This document shows, piece after piece, positions 34,103-42,362 of a DNA stretch of 64,000 nt (position 1 is the first letter of the stretch; the number at the start of each line of letters is the position of its first letter). The translations under genes and the position numbers were made by a program. Origin of the DNA: Alphaproteobacteria bacterium (GTDB taxonomy: Bacteria > Pseudomonadota > Alphaproteobacteria > Reyranellales > Reyranellaceae); NCBI GenBank assembly GCA_019635875.1, contig JAHBYP010000008.1:172455-236454 (forward strand). The letters run 5' to 3'. Under the pieces are notes generated by a model. The model did not search any database. It saw only the letters and a list, made by a program, of their open reading frames with translations, and was not told the DNA's origin.

Positions 34103-36436
34103 ATGGCCAAATTCGGAATCGGTCAAGCCGTGCGTCGCGTCGAGGATCCGCGCCTGTTGACCGGCGGCGGGCGCTACACCGACGACACCAAGGCCGGCGT
34201 CGGCGTGGCGCGCGGCTATGTGCTGCGCAGCCCGCACGCGCACGCGAAGATCCGCGGCATCGATGTTTCGGCGGCGAGGACAGCGGCGGGCGTGCTCGCG
34301 ATCTTCACCTATGCCGACGTCAAGGCGGCGGATTACGGTGATCTGCCGTGCCTGGTGCCGATCACCAACCGCGACGGCACCGAGCGCGCCGAGACGCCGC
34401 GGCCGATGCTGGCCAACGGCGTGGTGCGCCATGTCGGCGATCCGGTGGCCTTCGTCGTCGCCGAGAGCCTGGAACAGGCCAAGGACGCGGCCGAGCTGAT
34501 CGAGGTCGACTATGAGCCGCTGCCGCATTCGGTCGACACCCATGGCGCCGCGCAGAAGGGCGCGCCGCTGGTCTGGCCGCACATCAAGGACAACCTGATC
34601 TTCGACTGGGAGATGGGCGACCGCGCGGCCACCGACAAGGCATTCTCGGCCGCCAAGCGCGTGGTCAAGCTGCAACTCGTCAACCAGCGCCTGATCGTGA
34701 ACTCGATGGAGCCGCGCGGCGCGATCTGCGAGTACGACGCGGACAAGGACCGCTCGACGCTGTGGGTGTCGTCGCAGGGTGTCAGCGTCATCCGTCCGGT
34801 GCTGGCCGAGATGGTGCTGAAGATCGGCCAGGACAAGCTGCGCGTGCGCACCGGCGATGTCGGCGGCGGCTTCGGCATGAAGATCTTCATGCACCCCGAA
34901 TACCCGCTGGTGGTCTGGGCCTCGCGCCTGCTGAAGCGCACGGTGAAGTGGATCCCCGATCGGCAGGAGGCGTTCCAGTCCGACGTGCAGGGACGTGATC
35001 ACGTGTCTTTCGCCGAGATGGCGCTCGACAGCGAGCACCGCTTCCTCGGCCTGCGCGTCACCACCTACGCCGCGCTCGGCGCCTATCTCTCGCATTTCGG
35101 CGCCTTCATCCCGACCATGGCGGGCTCCAGCATGCTGGCCGGCCTGTACCAGACGCCGGCGATCTACGTGAACATCAAGGGCATGGCGACCAACACCGTG
35201 CCGACCGACGCCTATCGCGGCGCCGGCCGTCCCGAGGCCGCCTACCTGCTGGAGCGCTTCGTCGATCACATCGCGCGCGAGGTCGGCGTCTCGCCCGACG
35301 AGATCCGCGCCCGCAACCTGATCCGGCCCAATCAGCTGCCCTACAGCACGGCGCTGGGCGACGTGTACGATTCCGGCGACTTCGAGACCGTGATGCGCAA
35401 GGCGATGCAGCAGGCCTCGTGGAACGGCTTCGAGTCGCGGCGCGCCGAGGCGAAGAAGCGCGGCAGGCTGCGCGGCATCGGCATGGCGACCTATGTCGAG
35501 AAATGCAGCGCCGCGCCGCAGGAAACGGCGATCGCCAAGTTCAACGACGACGACACGATCACGATCTATCTCGGCGTGCAGACCAACGGCCAGGGCCACG
35601 AGACGGCCTTCACGCAGATCATGTCGGATCGCCTGGGCATCGACGCCGAACGCATCCGCATCGTGCAGGGCGACAGCGACGTGACGCCCGAGGGCATGAC
35701 CGGCGGCTCGCGCTCGATCCCGGTCGCCGGCGCGGCGGTCTATGGCGTGTCCGACACGATCATCGCCAAGGGCAAGCCGGTCGCGGCCAGCATGCTCGAG
35801 GCGTCGGCGGCGGACGTCGAGTACAAGGACGGCGATTTCCGCATCGTCGGCACCGACCGCCGGGTCTCGCTGTTCGACGTCGCCCGCGCGGCGAAGGATC
35901 CCAGGCACGGCGGCAAGCCGCTCGACGACGAATTCACCCGCGTGCCCGACGCAGCGACCTTCCCCAATGGCTGCCACATCTGCGAAATCGAGATCGACCC
36001 CGATACCGGCACGCCGACGATCGTCAACTACACCATCGTCGACGATTTCGGCGGCGTGATGAATCCGCTGCTGCTGCAGGGCCAGGTGCATGGCGGCGTC
36101 GGCCAGGGCGTCGGCCAGGCGCTGACCGAGCGCACGGTCTATGACGACGAGAGCGGCCAGCTGCTGTCGGGCTCGTTCATGGACTACGCCCTGCCGCGCG
36201 CCGACATCGTGCCGCACGTGCATTTCGACACGCACCATTCGCGCTGCACGACCAATCCGCTGGGCCTGAAGGGTGCCGGCGAGGCGGGCGCCATCGGCTC
36301 GCCGCCGGCGGTGATCAATGCCATCGTCGACGCGCTCAAGCCGGTGACCGGCCTGAAGCACATCGACATGCCGGCGACCCCGCGCGCCATCTGGGAGGCG
36401 CTGCACGGCGCGGCGATGAAAGTCGCGGCGGAATAG
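34103..36436 (+). CDS. CoxL-type molybdenum hydroxylase large subunit
   Basis: 777 aa, xanthine dehydrogenase / CO dehydrogenase superfamily, holding the molybdopterin cytosine dinucleotide cofactor. Landmarks: RRVEDPRLLTGGGRYTDD at the N terminus, DVGGGFGMK in the middle, AYRGAGRPEAAYLLER (the form II CoxL motif, not the VAYRCSFR of true CO dehydrogenase), and GLKGAGEAGAIGSPPAVINA at the end. It probably hydroxylates a heterocycle or aldehyde. The Fe-S (CoxS) and FAD (CoxM) subunits are not adjacent, which is unusual. ATG 34103 has a GAGGAG site. Confidence 0.9.
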   Translation: MAKFGIGQAVRRVEDPRLLTGGGRYTDDTKAGVGVARGYVLRSPHAHAKIRGIDVSAARTAAGVLAIFTYADVKAADYGDLPCLVPITNRDGTERAETPRPMLANGVVRHVGDPVAFVVAESLEQAKDAAELIEVDYEPLPHSVDTHGAAQKGAPLVWPHIKDNLIFDWEMGDRAATDKAFSAAKRVVKLQLVNQRLIVNSMEPRGAICEYDADKDRSTLWVSSQGVSVIRPVLAEMVLKIGQDKLRVRTGDVGGGFGMKIFMHPEYPLVVWASRLLKRTVKWIPDRQEAFQSDVQGRDHVSFAEMALDSEHRFLGLRVTTYAALGAYLSHFGAFIPTMAGSSMLAGLYQTPAIYVNIKGMATNTVPTDAYRGAGRPEAAYLLERFVDHIAREVGVSPDEIRARNLIRPNQLPYSTALGDVYDSGDFETVMRKAMQQASWNGFESRRAEAKKRGRLRGIGMATYVEKCSAAPQETAIAKFNDDDTITIYLGVQTNGQGHETAFTQIMSDRLGIDAERIRIVQGDSDVTPEGMTGGSRSIPVAGAAVYGVSDTIIAKGKPVAASMLEASAADVEYKDGDFRIVGTDRRVSLFDVARAAKDPRHGGKPLDDEFTRVPDAATFPNGCHICEIEIDPDTGTPTIVNYTIVDDFGGVMNPLLLQGQVHGGVGQGVGQALTERTVYDDESGQLLSGSFMDYALPRADIVPHVHFDTHHSRCTTNPLGLKGAGEAGAIGSPPAVINAIVDALKPVTGLKHIDMPATPRAIWEALHGAAMKVAAE

Positions 36437-36444
36437 CCGCCTCG

Positions 36445-36513
36445 CTGTCATTCCGAGCGCAGCGAGGGATCCAATCGATCTGCCGGGATCCCTCGCTACG
36501 CTCGCGATGACAG
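36445..36513. repeat. Dispersed palindromic repeat overlapping a gene end
   Basis: Imperfect inverted copy of the TGTCATTCCGAGCG family, arms about 36445-36472 and 36486-36513. It lies between the convergent CoxL-type and CDF genes. Its right arm runs into the CDF gene and encodes that gene's last five residues (LSSRA) and TAG stop. Confidence 0.8.
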
Positions 36514-37143
36514 GTGGTGGGAATTCGGCTCGCGCAGCTCCCCCAGCGCCAGACGCGCCACCTGCCAGGCGCCCCACAGCGCCAGGCTGGCCATGATCGC
36601 GGCGACGGCGATGTCGGGCCAGCCGGTGCCGGTGCCGAACACGCCGACCGCCGCGGCCATCACCGCGATATTGCCGATGGCGTCGTTGCGCGAGCAGATC
36701 CACACCGAGCGCATGTTGGAATCGCCGTCGCGGTGGCGGAACAGCAGCAGCGCGACCAGCAGATTGACGCCCAGTGCCAGCGCGCCGATCGTGCCCATGG
36801 TGATGGCCTGCGGCACAATTCCGGTGAGCGCGCTCCAGACCGCCTCGCCCGCCACCCACAGCCCGAACGCGCCCATGCTGGCGGCCTTCAGCAGCGCCGC
36901 GCGCGCGCGCCAGGCCAGCGCCGCGCCGAGCACGAAGAGAGTCACGGCGTAGTTCGCCGCGTCGCCGAGGAAGTCGAGCGCGTCGGCCAGCAGCGAGACC
37001 GAGCCCGACACGACGCCGGCGCCGATCTCGACCGCGAACATCACCGCGTTCAGCACCAACGCGATCCACAGGATCGAGCGGTACGGGCCGTGGACGTTGG
37101 AACCGTGCCCGTGATCGTGACCACGGCAACAACCGGCGCTCAT
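36496..37143 (-). CDS. CDF-family cation transporter, short form
   Basis: 215 aa. The N-terminal metal-rich CCRGHDHGHG is followed by six helices. Helix 2 carries DALDFLGDAANY and helix 5 SRNDAIGN, which correspond to the cation-diffusion-facilitator transport site, with Asp replacing the usual His of HxxxD in helix 2. There is no C-terminal cytoplasmic metal-sensing domain; the protein ends just after helix 6 in residues encoded by a dispersed repeat. It probably exports zinc or a similar divalent ion. It starts 1 bp after the ArsR-type gene's stop and is co-regulated by it. Confidence 0.85.
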   Translation of the reverse strand: MSAGCCRGHDHGHGSNVHGPYRSILWIALVLNAVMFAVEIGAGVVSGSVSLLADALDFLGDAANYAVTLFVLGAALAWRARAALLKAASMGAFGLWVAGEAVWSALTGIVPQAITMGTIGALALGVNLLVALLLFRHRDGDSNMRSVWICSRNDAIGNIAVMAAAVGVFGTGTGWPDIAVAAIMASLALWGAWQVARLALGELREPNSHHLSSRA

Positions 37144-37144
37144 G

Positions 37145-37465
37145 TCAGTCCGCTTCCTCGGCGATGTGCTCGAGCATGTCGGTGATCATCCCGCGCACGT
37201 GGTGATCGGCGACCTGGTAGAAGATCTGCTTGCCCTCGCGCAGCCCGCGCACCAGGCGCGCTGCGCGCAACAGCCGCAGATGATGGCTGACCAGCGACAG
37301 CGACAGGCCCAGCCCTTCGGCGATGGCGCTCACCGCCACCGGCGCGTCGAGGCAGGCGATGACGATGCGCAGCCGGCTGGCATCGCCCAGCAGGCGGAAC
37401 AGATCCGCCAGCTCCGGCGCACGGTCGTCGTCGGCCTTCTTCGGTCGCTTGCGAGGCTTTCTCAT
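37145..37465 (-). CDS. ArsR/SmtB-family metal-sensing repressor (CzrA-like)
   Basis: 106 aa. The winged helix is AVSAIAEGLGLSLSLVSHHLRLLR with REGKQIFYQV as wing. The C-terminal helix reads DHHVRGMITDMLEH followed by IAEE. Asp, His (+2), His (+13) and Glu (+16) fall at the spacing of the CzrA alpha-5 zinc site, with Glu in place of the last His. It should release DNA on binding zinc or a similar ion and so derepress itself and the CDF gene. A 26-bp operator-like palindrome overlaps the ATG, and no ribosome site is present, so the mRNA may be leaderless. Confidence 0.88.
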   Translation of the reverse strand: MRKPRKRPKKADDDRAPELADLFRLLGDASRLRIVIACLDAPVAVSAIAEGLGLSLSLVSHHLRLLRAARLVRGLREGKQIFYQVADHHVRGMITDMLEHIAEEAD

Positions 37466-37490
37466 ACAATTGAATATCTATTCAAGTGTA
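37465..37490. promoter_or_regulatory. ArsR-type operator palindrome
   Basis: TTGAATA and TATTCAA form a perfect 7-bp dyad with a 2-bp centre (37470-37485); with flanking TACA and TGTA the dyad extends to 12-bp arms with one mismatch. It is AT-rich in GC-rich surroundings and matches the general form of CzrA/SmtB-type operators. It touches the A of the repressor's ATG. Confidence 0.75.
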
Positions 37491-37509
37491 TGCGAGAGTC
37501 AAGCCATGC

Positions 37510-37530
37510 CCTTCCCCTGGAGGGGGAAGG
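37510..37530 (-). terminator. Hairpin after the phosphodiesterase gene
   Basis: CCTTCCCC pairs with GGGGGAAGG around a short TGGA loop. It lies just beyond the stop of the minus-strand alkaline-phosphatase-family gene (37540) and before the ArsR operator, so it would insulate the two. It resembles the GC-rich palindromes at 16661-16792. Confidence 0.5.
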
Positions 37531-37539
37531 AAAACGGCT

Positions 37540-38808
37540 CTATCGCCCCTGCAGCGCGCGGCCGTCCATGTCGTCGGCCGGCAGGCCGAGATGGGCGAGC
37601 GCCGTGGGCGCGATGTCGACGATGCAGCTTGGCTCGGCGCAGGTGGTGCCGGGCGCGAAGCCGGCGCCCTCGACGATCAGGAACGGCGCCTGCTCGAAGC
37701 GGCCGGTGCCGCCGTGCTGGCCCAGCCCGAGCTTCTCGCCGGCGCTCGCCCGGGCGACGATCAGGCTGCCGCCGGGGCAGCCGTGGCGGTTGGGCGCGTC
37801 GGTCTTGGCCATGCTGAACGCCATGTGCAAGTGACCTTCGGGCGCCATGCCGAGCTCCGCCAGCCCTTCGCCGGCGAAGACGCCGTCGGCCCAGTCCTGC
37901 GCGCGCACGAAGGCCTCGATGGCCGCGCGCCGCGATGCAGCGCGCGGCGCGACGTAGATCAGGCCGGACGTGCCCTGCGACGCGACGGCAACCTCGGTCG
38001 AGTCCAACGAGTCCTTGAGTCCGGCCTCGACCAGCAGGCGGTCGACCTCGACCGCGCCGGTGACGGTCTCCTGGCCGTGGTCGGAGCCGACGATCAGCAG
38101 GATGTCCTCGCCTGCCCGGCGCAATGCGTCGACGGTGCCGCGCACCCGCGCGACGCAGGTATCGGCCGAGGCGATGGCCTGGAGATGCGCCGGCCCGCCC
38201 AGTTCGCTGGCGTGCATGGTGGCGTCGGGATCGCTCAGCCACAGCACGGCGAGCGGCGGGCGTCGCTCGTGCAACACCTCGACGCAAAACCGTGCTGCCA
38301 TCGCATGATCACCGGTCGCGTCCTTGGCGATGTCGAGCCCATCCGCACCGTCGATCGGCACCAGGCCGGGCGCGAATGAGCCGGCGCGGTGATAGACGTG
38401 GCCGTGACCATCGGGATCCTGGAAATAGGCCGCGCCGGGCGAGACGTTGGAGAACACGATCGAACCACCGGCGTCGCGCAGGCGCTCGGCCAGGGTCGGC
38501 GTCTTCAGCGTGCGGCCCAGCGCCCGGCGCATGGCGTCGCGGAATTGCGGCGGGCCGACATCGTGCACCACGACGCCGTCGCCCTCGGGCAGGCCCATGG
38601 TGTTGCCGTGCAGGCCGTGCCGCGCCGGATGGCAGCCGGTGGCGATCGACGCCGAGGAGGCGCGCGTCACCGAGGGGAAGACGCCGCGATGATTGTCGTA
38701 GCGCCGGCCGGTGCGGGCGAGATCGACGATCGACGGGCAAAGCTCCGGCCGCACGAAATCGCGGCGATGCCCGTCGCAGATCACCAGCACGACGCGTCGA
38801 ACGGCCAT
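37540..38808 (-). CDS. Alkaline phosphatase superfamily protein (type I phosphodiesterase-like)
   Basis: 422 aa, with the two-metal site of the phosphodiesterase/nucleotide pyrophosphatase group: LVICDGHRRD (Asp12), nucleophile Thr48 in FPSVTRASS, WLSDPDATMHASE, VGSDHGQETV and a late GQHGGTGRFEQAPFL. No signal peptide is seen, so it is cytosolic. It may cleave a phosphonate, phosphodiester or nucleotide; a phosphonoacetate-hydrolase-like activity is possible but unproven. It lies 45 bp after a dispersed repeat that separates it from the gene upstream. Confidence 0.82.
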   Translation of the reverse strand: MAVRRVVLVICDGHRRDFVRPELCPSIVDLARTGRRYDNHRGVFPSVTRASSASIATGCHPARHGLHGNTMGLPEGDGVVVHDVGPPQFRDAMRRALGRTLKTPTLAERLRDAGGSIVFSNVSPGAAYFQDPDGHGHVYHRAGSFAPGLVPIDGADGLDIAKDATGDHAMAARFCVEVLHERRPPLAVLWLSDPDATMHASELGGPAHLQAIASADTCVARVRGTVDALRRAGEDILLIVGSDHGQETVTGAVEVDRLLVEAGLKDSLDSTEVAVASQGTSGLIYVAPRAASRRAAIEAFVRAQDWADGVFAGEGLAELGMAPEGHLHMAFSMAKTDAPNRHGCPGGSLIVARASAGEKLGLGQHGGTGRFEQAPFLIVEGAGFAPGTTCAEPSCIVDIAPTALAHLGLPADDMDGRALQGR

Positions 38809-38852
38809 GTGTCACCCGTGAGCATGGCGGGAAGACACCACAACCTGGCGTT

Positions 38853-38924
38853 CCTGTCATCCCGAGCGTCCGCGAGGGATCCAGGCTGCCCTCCTGGTTC
38901 CCTCGCCGAGGCTCGCGATGACAG
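38853..38924. repeat. Dispersed palindromic repeat
   Basis: Imperfect inverted copy of the TGTCATCCCGAGCG family, with arms at about 38853-38882 and 38897-38924. It starts 45 bp before the phosphodiesterase gene's ATG and ends 5 bp after the stop of the preceding minus-strand gene. Confidence 0.78.
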
Positions 38925-38929
38925 CTTCG

Positions 38930-39523
38930 TTACGCGTCCTGCTTCTGGCGCTCGCGCGACTTGCGGCGGATCATGAAGATGATCGCCATGACCAGCACCG
39001 GCAGCGAGGCGAGGCCGCCCAGCGAGGGCGCCGGCTGGGCATGGCCGTGCAGTCCCGGCTCGCTGGTGAGCTGCTTCACGGTGGCCTGGACCTGCGAGCT
39101 GTCGATCGACTTGCCGAGCTCCTTCATGATCTTCTCGATGCCCTTGATCATGTCGGCTTCGGTCGGCTTCTGGCCGCGGCCGTACAGATCCTGCAGGTCG
39201 CCGGCGATCTCCAGCGCCAGGTCCATCACGTTCCGCACGTTGCGCTGGCGGTCGCGCACCGACTGCCTGGCGCTGTAGCGATAGGCGAGCGGTGCGAAGC
39301 GCGCGCCCTCGGCCTGGGCCTCGAGCGAATGCGCCATCGAGCCGAGGTTGCGCATCATCAGCGCCAGCTGGTCGGCGTACTTCTCGAGATCGGCCCAGAA
39401 CTGCGGGGTCTTCACATCGCCCGCCTGCGGCGTGGTGCCCTTGGCCATCAGGTCGAGATGCTTCTGGCGGATCTTCACCCGAAGCTTCTCGAGCACGTAG
39501 CACATGCCGTTCAGCTGGCTCAT
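38930..39523 (-). CDS. Hypothetical protein with C-terminal membrane anchor
   Basis: 197 aa, not recognised. Residues 1-150 are helical and charged (LRVKIRQKHLDLM, YADQLALMMRNLGSMAHSLE, RNVRNVMDLALEIAGDLQDL), suggesting a coiled-coil-like bundle. A Pro/Gly linker follows, then a single helix (LASLPVLVMAIIFMI) and the basic tail RRKSRERQKQ, so it is tail-anchored in the inner membrane with most of the protein in the cytoplasm. It is divergent from the alpha/beta hydrolase at 39634. Confidence 0.65.
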   Translation of the reverse strand: MSQLNGMCYVLEKLRVKIRQKHLDLMAKGTTPQAGDVKTPQFWADLEKYADQLALMMRNLGSMAHSLEAQAEGARFAPLAYRYSARQSVRDRQRNVRNVMDLALEIAGDLQDLYGRGQKPTEADMIKGIEKIMKELGKSIDSSQVQATVKQLTSEPGLHGHAQPAPSLGGLASLPVLVMAIIFMIRRKSRERQKQDA

Positions 39524-39633
39524 CCTGGTCCTCCACTCGAACGAGGCTGCTCACTGATCATTGAAGTGAGCGGACGATCATTTCCACTACCTTATCTCAC
39601 GGAAGCGACCGTTCTGCTAACGTCCGCGCCGCC

Positions 39634-40443
39634 ATGCCACACATAACCCTGCGCGACGGCGCGACGCTGTTCCTTGAGACACACGGCTCCGGCCCGCCGC
39701 TGATGCTGGTCGCCGGCCTGGGCGGCGTCGCCACCTTCTGGGAGCCGCATGTCGCGGCCTTCGCGCGCCACTTCACCGTGATCCTGCACGACCACCGCGG
39801 CTGCGGCCGCTCGGCACTGTCGCGCATCGACTACACGGTCGAGCAGATGGCCGACGACGCGCTGCAGCTGATGGACGCGCTGGGCATCAGGCGGGCGCAC
39901 TGGGTGGGCCACTCGACCGGCGGCGCGATGGGCCAGGCGATCGCCATCGACCATCCCGAGCGAATCGAGAAGCTGGTGCTGTGCGGCACCTGGGCGAAGA
40001 CCGACGCCTATTTCCGCCGCCTCTTCGAGCTGCGCGCCACGGTGCTGCGCGAGCTCGGCCCGGTGGCCTACAGCAAGGCCAGCGGCCTGGCGCTGCACGC
40101 GCCGTTCTGGATCCGCGACCACGACGACGTGCTGGCGGCCAACGAGGCGCGCGCGCACGAGACCATCCCGGTGCCCGAGATCCTGCTGTCGCGCATCGCT
40201 GCCATCGTCGCCCACGACCGGCGCGACCAGCTGCATCGCGTCACGGCCCCGACCCTGGCGATCGGCGCGCGCGACGATGCGGTGACGCCGGCCTATTTCA
40301 CCGAGGAGCTCGGTCGCCTGGTGCCGGACTGCCGCACTGTGGTGCTACCCCAGGGCGGGCATTTCTTCCCCAACGTCGTGCCCGACATCTACCAGCGCAT
40401 CCTGCTGGATTTCCTTCTCGGCAGGGCAGCTTCCGCGTCTTGA
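39634..40443 (+). CDS. Alpha/beta hydrolase
   Basis: 269 aa with oxyanion strand VAGLGGVATFWEPH, nucleophile Ser in VGHSTGGAMGQ, acid in IGARDDAVTPAYF and catalytic His in LPQGGHFFPNV. It looks like an esterase or a C-C hydrolase of the MhpC/RutD-like group: DHRGCGRSALSRIDYTVEQM is close to that seen in RutD proteins. A role in aminoacrylate or ester breakdown is a guess. It is transcribed away from the tail-anchored protein gene. Confidence 0.85.
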   Translation: MPHITLRDGATLFLETHGSGPPLMLVAGLGGVATFWEPHVAAFARHFTVILHDHRGCGRSALSRIDYTVEQMADDALQLMDALGIRRAHWVGHSTGGAMGQAIAIDHPERIEKLVLCGTWAKTDAYFRRLFELRATVLRELGPVAYSKASGLALHAPFWIRDHDDVLAANEARAHETIPVPEILLSRIAAIVAHDRRDQLHRVTAPTLAIGARDDAVTPAYFTEELGRLVPDCRTVVLPQGGHFFPNVVPDIYQRILLDFLLGRAASAS

Positions 40444-40504
40444 GGGATGCATCGCGCCGCGCCCCATGACAGGCTGCGGCGCGAATCGAGGGAGAGGACC
40501 GGAC

Positions 40505-41488
40505 ATGGCCACCAACATGAAGCGCATCCTGATGCCGATGGGGATGCATCCCGCCGGCATGGCGCTGGTCGAGGCGCGCGACGATGTCGAGGCGGTGGTC
40601 CTCAACAACTTCACCACGGCGCAGTTCCACGAGGCGCTGAAGGACGCGCATGGCGTGACGCTGGGCCTCACGCCGCTGGGCGAGCCCGAGCTGCAGGTCG
40701 CATCGAAGCTGATGTGCGCCGCGCGCATCGGCGTCGGCTACGACACGGTCGACGTGCCGGCGCTCACCAGGCGCGGCCTGCCGCTGATGATCGCCGGCGT
40801 CGCCAACTCGGTCTCGGTCGCCGAGCACGCGATGTTCCTGATGATGGCGGTGGCCAAGCGCGCGCTCGACTACGACAAGATGGTGCGCGAGAACCGCTGG
40901 CAGGATCGCCGCCACGACATGCCGGTCGACCTCTGGCAGAAGACCCTGCTGATCATCGGTTTCGGCCGCATCGGCACGCGCACCGCCAAGCGCGCGCTGG
41001 GCATGGAGATGACCGTGCTGGTCTACGATCCCTACGTGAAGGCCGAGACCATCAAGGCCGCCGGCTGCGAGCCGGTCAGCGACCTGAAGGCCGGCCTGGC
41101 GCGTGCCGACTTCGTCACGGTGCACTGCCCGAAGAACAAGGAGACGATCGACCTGATCGGCGCCGGCGAGCTCGCGGCGATGAAGAAGACGGCCTACATC
41201 GTCAACACCGCGCGCGGCGGCATCATCAACGAGGACGCGCTGTACGATGCGCTCAAGGGCGGCGTGATCAAGGCCGCCGGCATCGACGTGCTCGACAAGG
41301 AGCCGCCGACCGAGATCCACAAGCTCTGCTCGCTGCCCAACATCATCATGGCGCCGCACATGGCCGGCGTCACCATCGAGTCCTCCGCCCGCATGGCCCA
41401 GGCCACGGTGCAGAACGTGCTCGACGTCTTCGACGGCAAGCCCGATCCGAACAACGTCGTGAACAAGGAAGTGCTGAAGGGCCGGTAG
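40505..41488 (+). CDS. D-isomer-specific 2-hydroxyacid dehydrogenase
   Basis: 327 aa, D-3-phosphoglycerate dehydrogenase-like. NAD motif GFGRIGTRTAKRALG is followed by VYDP (the Asp gives NAD preference), the substrate Arg in NTARGGIINEDAL, a Glu in DVLDKEPP and catalytic His in MAPHMAGVTIESS. No C-terminal ACT domain is present, so it is not the allosteric SerA type. ATG 40505 follows a GGGAGAGGA site. The substrate could be phosphoglycerate, glyoxylate or another 2-keto acid. Confidence 0.88.
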   Translation: MATNMKRILMPMGMHPAGMALVEARDDVEAVVLNNFTTAQFHEALKDAHGVTLGLTPLGEPELQVASKLMCAARIGVGYDTVDVPALTRRGLPLMIAGVANSVSVAEHAMFLMMAVAKRALDYDKMVRENRWQDRRHDMPVDLWQKTLLIIGFGRIGTRTAKRALGMEMTVLVYDPYVKAETIKAAGCEPVSDLKAGLARADFVTVHCPKNKETIDLIGAGELAAMKKTAYIVNTARGGIINEDALYDALKGGVIKAAGIDVLDKEPPTEIHKLCSLPNIIMAPHMAGVTIESSARMAQATVQNVLDVFDGKPDPNNVVNKEVLKGR

Positions 41489-41522
41489 GCGCTGCGCCGG
41501 TTCGCGGGCTATCCTCGCAGAC

Positions 41523-42308
41523 ATGCCCGCGACCGAGCCACCTTGTCTCTACCACGCCGCGTCGTCGTACTACTCGATGATCGCGCGGCTGGCGCTGATC
41601 GAGGCCGGCCGGTCCTTCACGCCCGTCAAGCTCGACATCCATCGGCGCATGGCGCAGTTCGAGCCGGCCTATGCGCGGCTCAATCCCAACATGACGGTGC
41701 CGACCCTGACGCCGGAGGGCGGCCGGTTGAGCGACAGCCGGCTGATCCTGTTCCACGCCTTCGGCCGCAGCGAGGAGCAGGCCGACGACGCGACACGCCG
41801 GCTGGTGACGCTGCAGTACGACTTCCCGATCGACGAGCTGACCTTCTCGTGGCTGCTGCGCTGGAATCCCCTCGCACGCCGTTTCGTGCCGGGAAAGCTG
41901 GCGGCGGCGGAGCGGCGCCTGCGCGCGCTGGCCGATTCCCACCCCGATCTCGCTGATCTTTACCGCAGCCGCGCCGAGGTCTTCGCCGGCCGCCGGCGCA
42001 CCTTCGATCCGCACGAAGTGGCGGCGCTGCACGAGGAGCGCCGCGCCGCAGCCCTGTCGCGGCTCGACGCGATCGAGGGCGAGCTGGGCGACGGCCGCGC
42101 CGTGCTGGTGCCGCCGGCCTACGGCCCGGCCGATGTGGTGTGGACGGTGTTCCTTGCGCGCATGCGTTTCATCCGCCAGCACGCCGAGCTGGCGCGCCGC
42201 CCGGCGATCGCGCGCTACTACGCCGCGATGGCCGCCCGCCCGAGCTTCACCGCCGCCGACATCTGGCCCAGCCTCAACCCGCTGAAGCTGATCCGGCAGA
42301 TGTTCTGA
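41523..42308 (+). CDS. Glutathione S-transferase family protein
   Basis: 261 aa. The thioredoxin-like N-terminal domain is marked by ASSYYSMIARLALIEAG, LNPNMTVPTLTPEGG (the cis-Pro loop) and LSDSRLILFHAF. The helical C-terminal domain follows, longer than usual, with DVVWTVFLARMRFI and a variant ending. Ser or Tyr near residue 14-16 could be the thiol-activating residue. It resembles bacterial beta- or GDAP1-like transferases; the substrate is unknown. It lies 35 bp after the dehydrogenase. Confidence 0.8.
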   Translation: MPATEPPCLYHAASSYYSMIARLALIEAGRSFTPVKLDIHRRMAQFEPAYARLNPNMTVPTLTPEGGRLSDSRLILFHAFGRSEEQADDATRRLVTLQYDFPIDELTFSWLLRWNPLARRFVPGKLAAAERRLRALADSHPDLADLYRSRAEVFAGRRRTFDPHEVAALHEERRAAALSRLDAIEGELGDGRAVLVPPAYGPADVVWTVFLARMRFIRQHAELARRPAIARYYAAMAARPSFTAADIWPSLNPLKLIRQMF

Positions 42309-42313
42309 ACCGC

Positions 42314-42339
42314 TCTGTCATTCCGAACGCAGCGAGGAA
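42314..42339. repeat. Half copy of the dispersed palindromic repeat
   Basis: A single 26-nt arm with one substitution (AACGC for AGCGC), 6 bp after the GST stop. The opposite arm is missing, so it is a remnant. Confidence 0.7.
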
Positions 42340-42362
42340 TGTCAGAGGGAGGTCCACACCCT

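Noticed and set aside
34073..37132. 1019-codon minus-strand frame antisense to the CoxL-type gene
   Set aside because: Shadow frame; CoxL motifs on the other strand are unambiguous.
41370..42182. 270-codon minus-strand frame across the GST gene
   Set aside because: Antisense to the GST fold with its VPTL loop; composition is typical of a shadow frame.
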